This document shows positions 1 through 5,300 of a stretch of 5,300 nucleotides of DNA, piece after piece. Each line of letters opens with the position of its first letter. Position 1 is the first letter of the stretch. Source of the stretch: an uncultured Alistipes sp. (GTDB lineage Bacteria; Bacteroidota; Bacteroidia; Bacteroidales; Rikenellaceae). The notes under the pieces are model-generated. The model saw only the letters and a list, made by a program, of their open reading frames with translations, made no database searches and was not told where the DNA came from. The stretch covers positions 1-5,300 of the forward strand of contig CATKXN010000165.1 in the NCBI GenBank assembly GCA_949840605.1, written 5' to 3'. The translations under genes and the position numbers were made by a program.

Positions 1-81
1 ACATCGCAGCACGGGCTTCGCCGCCTGGCCGCCATGGTGTTGCTGCTGCTGTTCGCCGTCACGGCCGGACCGGCCGCCGCC
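1..81 (+). other. Sec signal peptide of the SusC-like protein (partial)
   Basis: The reading frame gives GLRRLAA followed by MVLLLLFAVTAGPAAA, then REPASE. This is a basic stretch, a hydrophobic core and an Ala-rich cleavage region, with likely cleavage after the Ala codon ending at 81. The arginines encoded before 34 supply the positive n-region that a start at 34 would lack. The extreme N-terminus is not in the window. Confidence 0.75.
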
Positions 82-3000
82 AGGGAGCCGGCCTCCGAGG
101 CACAGCAACCGACGATTCAGGCCAAAGGCCGCGTCGTCGACACCAACGGCATCGCGATCCCCGGCGCGGCGATCACGATCAAGGGAGGCCCCGCCGGAGG
201 TACGATCTCCGACGCGAAGGGCGCATTCACGATCCGCGTCCGCAAAGGCGCCGTGCTCCACGTCTCGTTCCTGGGCTATCAGTCACGGGAAATCGCCGTC
301 ACCGACACCGCACCCCTGACCGTACAGCTCGCCGAAGAGGCGCATAAGGTCGAAGACGTGGTGGTGGTCGGATACGGCGTTCAGAAGAAAGAGAGCGTCC
401 TGGGTGCCATCTCGCAGGTGAGCAACGAGCAGCTCGTCAATTCGGGCACCACGAACATCACCAACGCCATCGCCGGAAAACTCTCGGGCGTGACGACCAT
501 TCAGACGGGCGGACAGCCCGGCAACAACGACGCCAACATCTTCATCCGCGGCGTATCGAGCTGGAACGGCTCCACGCCCCTGGTGCTCGTCGACGGCGTG
601 GAGCGCAGTTTCGCGGACGTCGACCCGAACGAGGTCGCCACGCTCTCGGTGCTGAAGGACGCCTCGGCGACCGCCGTGTTCGGCGCCAAGGGCGCCAACG
701 GCGTCATCATCGTGACCACCCGCACGGGTTCCACGGGCAAGCCCAAGATGAACATCTCGCTCTCCTACGGTCTGGACTTCCCGACGATGATTCCCGACCA
801 CATCGGCTCGGCGCAGACGGCCGAACTGCTCAACGTGGCGCTGAAGAACGCCCAGAGCTACGGCTCGCTGATCCCCCGGTCGGAGATCGACGAATACGCC
901 CGTCCTTCGTCGCGCATCAATACGATCCGCTATCCGGACAACGACTGGTTCGACATCGCCATGCGCAAGTGCGCCCAGACCATCAACGCCAACTACAACG
1001 TTTCGGGCGGTTCGCAGCGCGTCAAGTACTTCCTCTCGCTGGGATATGCCCACGAGGGATCGATCTTCAAGGATTTCTCGGATTGGAGCAACGCCAATTT
1101 CCGCTACGACCGCATCAACTACCGTTCGAACCTCGACTTCGACGTGACGCGCAGCACGAAACTGTCGGTCAAGGTGGGCGGCGTGCTGGGCATCAAGGAC
1201 ACGCCGACGGACAAGACCGTTTCGGGACTCTTCAACATGATGTATTCGGCCTCGCCGATGATGTATCCGGCCTACTACCCCGCGTGGGTGCTGAAGGAGA
1301 TTCCCGACACGGACTATCCCGACGCCACGGGCGACCGTCTGTCGAGTCCGCGCACGGCCTACTTCGGAAACGTGCAGACGTCGCTTTCGACGGGCGAGTT
1401 CGAACAGGTCACGGAAAACAAGCTCTATACCGACGTCAACTTCGTGCAGAAACTCGACTTCATCACCAAGGGTCTTTCGTTGAAGGCCAACGTTTCGCTG
1501 AGCACCTATTACTCCCGCATCTCGCAGAAGGCGACCAACTCCAACCCCACGTTCTACATCGACTGGAAGCGGTACGACGCCGGCGACGGCAACCCGTGGA
1601 TCTATTCCGCGGCCAGCGACCACGTCTATGAGAACACGCCCTACTCCGTGGTCCGCGGAGGCATGCGCGGCGACTACTACGTCACCTTCTACTGGGAGGG
1701 AGCCCTGAACTACAACCGCACCTTCGGCGACCACACCGTGACGGCGCTGGCGCTCTTCAACCAGCGGGAAAACGCCAAGGGCACGGCCTTTCCCTACCAT
1801 TCGCAGGGAGTGGTGGGCCGCGTGACCTACGACTACAAGCACAAGTACCTCTTCGAATGCAACATCGGTTACACCGGATCGGAACAGTTCTCGCCCGAGA
1901 ACCGCTACGGCTTCTTCCCCTCCGTGGCCATCGGCTGGGTTCCCTCGCAGGAGCGTTTCTGGAAAGAGGCGATGCCCTGGTGGTCGAAGCTGAAGATCCG
2001 CTATTCGGACGGACTGGTCGGAAGCGACTCCGGTTCGCGCTGGCTCTATTTCAGCGACTACGTCAAGGGCGGCGACGGCTACATCTACGAAGGAGCCGCC
2101 GCGAACGCCGTAGCCCAGTGGGAAGAGGCCCGCAAACGCGACCTGGGCATCGAGATGGGCTGGCTGAACAACCGGCTGACGCTCAACCTCGACCTTTTCG
2201 ACGAAAACCGCACCAACATGCTCGTCAAGCCCAACGTCACGATGCTCGTCGGAACCTCGTACAAGGAGGTCAACCGGGGCAGCATGAAGAAGCACGGCAT
2301 CGACATCGAACTGGGCTGGGCCGACAAAACCCCCACGGGATTCGGCTACAACCTCACGGCGATGGTCTCGCTCAACGAAAACCGCATCACCAACTACGAG
2401 GACGCACCCTACGCACCGGAGTACCAGAAGACCGCCGGGAACCCCTATAAGGGACAGACCGACGGCGTGAGCATCGTCGATTCGGGCTATTTCGAATCCA
2501 TCGACGACATCCACAACTACCCGGCCTACACGACCGACTGGAATTTCGTCAACGTGGGCGCCTACAAATTCCTCGACTATGCGGCCGACGGCCGGCTCTC
2601 CGTCGAGGACCTGCACGCCATCGCCGGCAGCCAGTATCCGCCGGTGGTCTGCTCGTTCCGGGCCGGATTCGACTACAAGGGATTCGAGTTCAGCATGCTG
2701 TGGTACGCCAACTTCGGCAAGTGGGTCGAATACAACAAGAGCTGGGAGATCGAGTTCAACAAGGGCGACTACCGCATCACCCATTCGCAGCTCGACTACT
2801 GGCGCCCCGACAACCGCGACGCCAACCACGCCACGCTGGTCTACGGCGGAACGTCGGGACACCCGATGTATATGTGGGCCGGCGGCAGCGGCGACGCCGG
2901 AGCCAAAATGATGCTCGAGGGCCGCACATGGCGCAAGGCCGACTACCTCTCGCTGCGGGAGGTTTACCTCGCCTACACGTTCAACGCCAAACGGCTCCGC

Positions 3001-3159
3001 CAGAAGGTCGGATTCCGCAGCCTGAGCCTCTATCTCACGGCGAACAACCTGCTGACGTTCACCCCGCTGATCGAGGGAGACCCCGCGAGCACCACCTTCA
3101 CCACGGGATTCTATCCGCAGATGACCAGCCTCAAGCTGGGTGTTAAAATCGGATTCTAA
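1..3159 (+). CDS. SusC/RagA-family TonB-linked outer-membrane transporter, 5' end probably cut by the window
   Basis: This is a TonB-dependent outer-membrane transporter of the SusC/RagA family, which imports oligosaccharides or peptides together with a SusD lid. Residues are numbered from the ATG at 34. A hydrophobic signal core (1-16) leads to a carboxypeptidase-regulatory-like beta domain (about 30-104, with GRVVDTNG and FLGYQ). The TonB-box region VEDVVVVGYG is at 106-115 and the plug at about 120-230, with LVLVDGVER at 183 and LKDASATAVFGAKGANGV from 207. The barrel runs to a terminal Phe, with late family motifs ADYLSLREVYLAYTF and ANNLLTFTP. The 1041 residues match the family's usual size. 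There is no STN domain before the beta domain, which argues against sigma/anti-sigma signalling. The frame is open from base 1, and the 11 upstream codons add two arginines before the hydrophobic core, so the start is probably outside the window. The family call is very secure; the substrate is unknown. Confidence 0.96.
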   Translation, partial: TSQHGLRRLAAMVLLLLFAVTAGPAAAREPASEAQQPTIQAKGRVVDTNGIAIPGAAITIKGGPAGGTISDAKGAFTIRVRKGAVLHVSFLGYQSREIAVTDTAPLTVQLAEEAHKVEDVVVVGYGVQKKESVLGAISQVSNEQLVNSGTTNITNAIAGKLSGVTTIQTGGQPGNNDANIFIRGVSSWNGSTPLVLVDGVERSFADVDPNEVATLSVLKDASATAVFGAKGANGVIIVTTRTGSTGKPKMNISLSYGLDFPTMIPDHIGSAQTAELLNVALKNAQSYGSLIPRSEIDEYARPSSRINTIRYPDNDWFDIAMRKCAQTINANYNVSGGSQRVKYFLSLGYAHEGSIFKDFSDWSNANFRYDRINYRSNLDFDVTRSTKLSVKVGGVLGIKDTPTDKTVSGLFNMMYSASPMMYPAYYPAWVLKEIPDTDYPDATGDRLSSPRTAYFGNVQTSLSTGEFEQVTENKLYTDVNFVQKLDFITKGLSLKANVSLSTYYSRISQKATNSNPTFYIDWKRYDAGDGNPWIYSAASDHVYENTPYSVVRGGMRGDYYVTFYWEGALNYNRTFGDHTVTALALFNQRENAKGTAFPYHSQGVVGRVTYDYKHKYLFECNIGYTGSEQFSPENRYGFFPSVAIGWVPSQERFWKEAMPWWSKLKIRYSDGLVGSDSGSRWLYFSDYVKGGDGYIYEGAAANAVAQWEEARKRDLGIEMGWLNNRLTLNLDLFDENRTNMLVKPNVTMLVGTSYKEVNRGSMKKHGIDIELGWADKTPTGFGYNLTAMVSLNENRITNYEDAPYAPEYQKTAGNPYKGQTDGVSIVDSGYFESIDDIHNYPAYTTDWNFVNVGAYKFLDYAADGRLSVEDLHAIAGSQYPPVVCSFRAGFDYKGFEFSMLWYANFGKWVEYNKSWEIEFNKGDYRITHSQLDYWRPDNRDANHATLVYGGTSGHPMYMWAGGSGDAGAKMMLEGRTWRKADYLSLREVYLAYTFNAKRLRQKVGFRSLSLYLTANNLLTFTPLIEGDPASTTFTTGFYPQMTSLKLGVKIGF
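349..378 (+). other. TonB-box region of the SusC-like protein
   Basis: Codons 106-115 encode VEDVVVVGYG, the conserved acidic-then-valine-rich segment that links the N-terminal beta domain to the plug in SusC/RagA proteins. In TonB-dependent receptors this region contacts the C-terminal domain of TonB in the periplasm. The motif is read directly; the TonB contact is family knowledge. Confidence 0.8.
2575..2610 (+). other. Degenerate EF-hand/dockerin-like loop in the SusC barrel
   Basis: Residues 848-859 read DYAADGRLSVED. Many SusC proteins have a calcium-loop-like segment here, close to D-x-N-x-D-G-x-x-D-x-x-D, just before the YKGF strand; that strand is present here at 881-884. Asp is kept at loop positions 1, 5 and 12 and Gly at 6, but position 3 is Ala and position 9 is Ser. 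Metal binding is therefore doubtful. The family comparison is from memory, not from an alignment. Confidence 0.5.
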
Positions 3160-3172
3160 AACCGCAACGACT

Positions 3173-3229
3173 ATGAAAAAACTGATACTACTCGTTTTGG
3201 CCGCATGCAGCGCGATAGCCCCCGCCTGC
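3173..3229 (+). other. Lipoprotein (type II) signal peptide of the SusD-like protein
   Basis: The MKK n-region and a hydrophobic core lead to two candidate cysteines, Cys12 (3206-3208, in LAAC) and Cys19 (3227-3229, in APAC). Cys19 is favoured because it gives a normal signal length and lies directly before TFLD, where mature SusD proteins usually begin. Cys12 fits the classical lipobox better but leaves a very short core. Acidic residues at 23, 25 and 27 could contribute to a surface-export signal of the Bacteroidota type, though they lie slightly further from Cys19 than the motifs described in other genera. Confidence 0.8.
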
Positions 3230-5038
3230 ACGTTCCTCGACATAGACCCCGAAACGGGGCTCGACGAAAACCAGGTGTTCTCGACCTGGGATAACTTCAA
3301 GGCTTATTTCAACAACGTCTACGAAGGACGCACGGGACAGAGCGGCAGCGGCAACAACATCAACATCAAACTGGGTTATCCGCTCTACCTCGACTTCAGC
3401 GACCGCCGCTTTACGTGGAACGCCCTGACGGACATGTGCGACGGCGGCCGCTGGCTCCGCGCACAGCAGATCAAGGCCGGGGCGCTGGGCGCCAACGTCT
3501 CCGAATGGACCACCACCACGTCGCGGCGTCCGATCTCCTACTCGATGTTCCGCATCATCCGCGTGGCGAACAAGTGCATCGAGAATATCGACATGGTGCA
3601 GAACGCCAAGCAGATCGACAAGGACGACCTGATCGGACAAGCCTATTTCGTGCGGGCGTTCGCCCACTTCACCCTCTGCCGGATCTTCGGCGGCATGCCC
3701 TACCTCGACAAGGCGCTCGAAGCAGACGACGAATGGGACATGACGCGCCTCTCGGCCTGGGAGACCTACACGCGCTGCGCCGAGGACCTCGACCGCGCCT
3801 ACGACTATCTCCTCGCCGCCGGGAAAGTGCGCCGCGACGCGGGCCCCGGCTCGGAAGGCCACCTCACCAGCAGCGACATGGCCTATCCGAACGGCGTCGC
3901 CGCCAAGGCGCTGAAAGCCCGCTGCCTGCTCTACGCGGCCAGCGAACTGAACAACCTGCACGGACAGAGCGACTGGGAGGACGCCGCCGAAGCCTGCGCC
4001 GAGGCGATCCGCATCGCCGAGGAGAACGGCTACGAAATGCTGCCCTTCTCCGAATGGAACAGCAACTTCTACGGCACGAAATACACCAACGAACACATCT
4101 GGGCCTGGAACTACGGCAGCAGCAAAATCAACACGAGCACCTGGTCGGGAACTTTCGCCTATCCCGCTTCGAACTACACGAACGGCAGCGGCGACTGTCC
4201 GACGCAGAATTTCGTGGACCGCTTCGAAACGCTCGACGGCGACCCGCTTCTGCCCGCGGCCGACCGGGAGGCCGCCGCGAAACTCGGCCACTACGACGAA
4301 CAGGACCCCTACTCGAACCGAGATCCGCGGTTCGACAAAACCATCCTCCACGACGGCAGCGTCGTCAGCGGATGCCCGACCGGAATCAACATCCACTACG
4401 ATCCGGCGACCGGAACCTACCCCGTCACGTCGCTCAACAACAACAACCGCTCGTTCGGCATCGCGTGGGGTTCGAACGACTCGAAGGGGTATTCCAACAC
4501 GGGCTATTACGTCAACAAGCTGTGGAACGGCCAGCTGGGGACCTCGGCCGCCCACCAGCACACCGACCCGCTGATCCGCATGGCGGAGCTCTACCTCAAC
4601 TACGCCGAGGCGGCCAACGAAGCCTACGGCCCCGACGGCCGGGCCGGAGGTCTGCCGATGACGGCGCTGGACGCCGTGAACAAGGTGCGCAACCGGGCCG
4701 GGATGCCCGACGTGCTCGACAAGTTCACGGGCAGCGCCCCGCTGCTGCGCGAACGCATCCGCAACGAACGCTGCGTGGAACTGGCTTTCGAGGGACACCA
4801 CTACTACCACGACACCCGCCGATGGAAGATCGCCCCGCAGACCATGTCCCAGACGCTTATGGGCATGTATATCGAGAAGGTGGAGGTATCGGACGAATAC
4901 CCCGAAGGACGGCGCTATGTCCGCCGGGCACTCCCAAACAACCGGCAGTCCAACTGGAAAAACGCCATGTACTACCTGCCTTTCCCCACTGCGGAGGCCA
5001 ACAAGATGAAGAATTTCGTCAACAATGAACTTTGGTAG
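3173..5038 (+). CDS. SusD/RagB-family outer-membrane lipoprotein, partner of the upstream SusC
   Basis: This is a surface-exposed lipoprotein of the SusD/RagB family that binds substrate and acts as a hinged lid on its SusC partner. The 621 residues are within the usual range. A lipoprotein signal (MKKLILLVLAACSAIAPAC) is followed at once by the typical TFLDIDP. TPR-like helices lie at about 125-285, including GQAYFVRAFAHFTLCRIFGG (155-174), as in the SusD N-terminal half. The C-terminal RagB/SusD domain shows DPLIRMAELYLNYAEAANEA (465-484), VNKVRNRAGMPD (502-513), RIRNERCVELAFEG (528-541) and RRW (549-551). It ends in the family's LPFP...NxxW tail. The ATG at 3173 is preferred over an in-frame GTG at 3140: it gives a proper MKK signal n-region and avoids overlapping susC. 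The gap to susC is 13 bases, so co-transcription is likely. Codon use matches susC: the only CTA is at Leu6. The family call is very secure; the ligand cannot be read from the sequence. Confidence 0.97.
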   Translation: MKKLILLVLAACSAIAPACTFLDIDPETGLDENQVFSTWDNFKAYFNNVYEGRTGQSGSGNNINIKLGYPLYLDFSDRRFTWNALTDMCDGGRWLRAQQIKAGALGANVSEWTTTTSRRPISYSMFRIIRVANKCIENIDMVQNAKQIDKDDLIGQAYFVRAFAHFTLCRIFGGMPYLDKALEADDEWDMTRLSAWETYTRCAEDLDRAYDYLLAAGKVRRDAGPGSEGHLTSSDMAYPNGVAAKALKARCLLYAASELNNLHGQSDWEDAAEACAEAIRIAEENGYEMLPFSEWNSNFYGTKYTNEHIWAWNYGSSKINTSTWSGTFAYPASNYTNGSGDCPTQNFVDRFETLDGDPLLPAADREAAAKLGHYDEQDPYSNRDPRFDKTILHDGSVVSGCPTGINIHYDPATGTYPVTSLNNNNRSFGIAWGSNDSKGYSNTGYYVNKLWNGQLGTSAAHQHTDPLIRMAELYLNYAEAANEAYGPDGRAGGLPMTALDAVNKVRNRAGMPDVLDKFTGSAPLLRERIRNERCVELAFEGHHYYHDTRRWKIAPQTMSQTLMGMYIEKVEVSDEYPEGRRYVRRALPNNRQSNWKNAMYYLPFPTAEANKMKNFVNNELW

Positions 5039-5060
5039 AATCTTAGCCTGAAATATAACC
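5039..5060 (+). promoter_or_regulatory. A/T-rich translation-initiation spacer before the third gene
   Basis: Fifteen of the 22 bases are A or T, in strong contrast to the GC-rich coding sequence on both sides, and GAAATATAACC sits directly before the ATG at 5061. There is no Shine-Dalgarno-like AGGAGG. Weak SD use and A-rich leaders are usual in Bacteroidota, so this supports the chosen start. No terminator hairpin or -33/-7 promoter pair (TTG / TAnnTTTG) is visible, which fits read-through from susD. Confidence 0.45.
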
Positions 5061-5123
5061 ATGAGAAACCGCTACATATTCCTGACCGGCACGATGCTCC
5101 TGCTGGCGGCCGCCACGGCTGCG
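5061..5123 (+). other. Sec signal peptide of the third gene product
   Basis: MRNR is followed by a hydrophobic stretch with TMLLLAAATAA, and the mature protein would begin near Gly22. There is no lipobox cysteine, so signal peptidase I processing is expected. The exact cleavage site is uncertain, as several Ala residues would fit. Confidence 0.7.
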
Positions 5124-5300
5124 GGCGCCCCGCAAAACGGCAGGCAGGGTTCCGAAGGACCGGTGCTGACCGCCGAACAGATCGCTGCAGACTCCGCGAT
5201 CCGGGCCCGGCGGACCCTGCGCGTCTATCAGACGCTCGAACTGCCCTACGCCCGCACGCTGAACAAGACCGTCTCCACGAGCAGTTCGACGACCTATTAC
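5061..5300 (+). CDS. Exported protein, 3' truncated by the window; possible second SusC-like TonB receptor
   Basis: Eighty codons are visible and the frame is open at the right edge. The N-terminus is a Sec signal: MRNR, a hydrophobic core (about 5-18), then Ala/Gly-rich residues with likely cleavage around 20-21, since Pro24 disfavours cleavage after Ala23. The first 80 residues contain no cysteine, so this is not a lipoprotein and not a SusE/F-type surface glycan-binding protein. Residues 33-60 look helical and charged (VLTAEQIAADSAIRARRTLR). Then LPYARTLNKTVSTSSSTTYY (61-80) resembles the start of a SusC plug, where a GAVSTVSGEDL-like strand is common. If so, this is a SusC-like receptor without the N-terminal carboxypeptidase-like domain, as in tandem SusC-SusD-SusC' loci. 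That identity is inferred from about 20 residues and could be wrong; a different periplasmic or outer-membrane protein is possible. It lies 22 bases after susD on the same strand, probably in the same operon. Confidence 0.85.
   Translation, partial: MRNRYIFLTGTMLLLAAATAAGAPQNGRQGSEGPVLTAEQIAADSAIRARRTLRVYQTLELPYARTLNKTVSTSSSTTYY

Noticed and set aside
969..1631. Shorter overlapping frames within susC (also 1857-2450, 2579-2911 and 2700-3146)
   Set aside because: All have Arg/Gln/His-rich shadow composition, no leader and no domain, and lie wholly within a confident gene.
3140..3172. GTG at 3140 as the susD start
   Set aside because: It would overlap susC and place eleven polar residues before the MKK signal. 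The ATG at 3173 gives a normal lipoprotein signal peptide.
283..3300. A 1005-codon open frame on the minus strand opposite susC
   Set aside because: It is in exact codon register with susC. It exists because the sense gene avoids TTA, CTA and TCA codons, and it ends at the TCA for Ser84. The protein is Val/Arg/His-rich with no recognisable domain, as expected for an antisense shadow in GC-rich DNA.
4434..4449. AAC triplet run (CAACAACAACAAC) as a repeat
   Set aside because: It is only four Asn codons in a loop region of SusD, too short to treat as a repeat element.
3415..5028. A 537-codon + strand frame inside susD
   Set aside because: The product is extremely Arg/Gln/Pro-rich, typical of an out-of-frame reading of GC-rich coding sequence. 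The susD frame over the same bases has strong family motifs throughout.
5020..5060. Possible Bacteroidota -7 element near ACTTTGG, or a terminator between susD and the third gene
   Set aside because: The TAnnTTTG consensus is not met, no matching TTG lies at the right distance, and no GC-rich stem with a T run is present.
3188..5062. A 624-codon open frame on the minus strand opposite susD
   Set aside because: It has the same cause: it is in register with susD and ends at the single CTA (Leu6). The translation has a repetitive Val/Gly/Arg composition and no family motif.
1..5300. tRNA/rRNA genes, CRISPR arrays, insertion sequences, attachment sites
   Set aside because: Nearly all the sequence is coding, with spacers of 13 and 22 bases. 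No repeat-spacer pattern, transposase motif or RNA-gene structure was seen.

Overview
The window looks like GC-rich Bacteroidota DNA. It carries a SusC-type TonB-linked outer-membrane transporter, a SusD-type surface lipoprotein and the start of a third exported protein, all on the + strand. A SusC/SusD pair is essentially diagnostic of this phylum. The strongly G/C-ending codons fit a high-GC gut lineage such as Alistipes (Rikenellaceae) better than Bacteroides, but the genus is inferred from composition and protein style, not from a search.

Layout: positions 1-3159 hold the SusC-like gene. Its reading frame is open to the left edge, and its real start probably lies outside the window. After 13 bases the SusD-like lipoprotein follows (3173-5038, 621 residues, complete). 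After a further 22 A/T-rich bases a third gene starts at 5061 and runs off the right edge, with 80 codons visible. It has a signal peptide, no lipobox cysteine, and a short stretch resembling the start of a TonB-receptor plug. The short gaps, the common direction and the lack of any visible terminator suggest one operon. No stretch of 300 bases lacks a gene.

How the genes work together: in studied SusCD systems, SusC forms the outer-membrane barrel and SusD is a lipid-anchored lid that binds substrate outside the cell. Import is powered by TonB-ExbB-ExbD. SusC here has the usual carboxypeptidase-regulatory-like N-terminal extension, TonB-box region, plug and barrel. It has no STN signalling domain, so it is probably a plain transporter and not one that controls an ECF sigma/anti-sigma pair. 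The window shows no glycoside hydrolase, lyase, sulfatase, peptidase or regulator, so the substrate cannot be named.

No clearly new system is visible. The points most worth a second look are the third gene (a possible second, shortened SusC-like protein), a degenerate EF-hand-like loop in SusC, and two competing lipidation cysteines in SusD.
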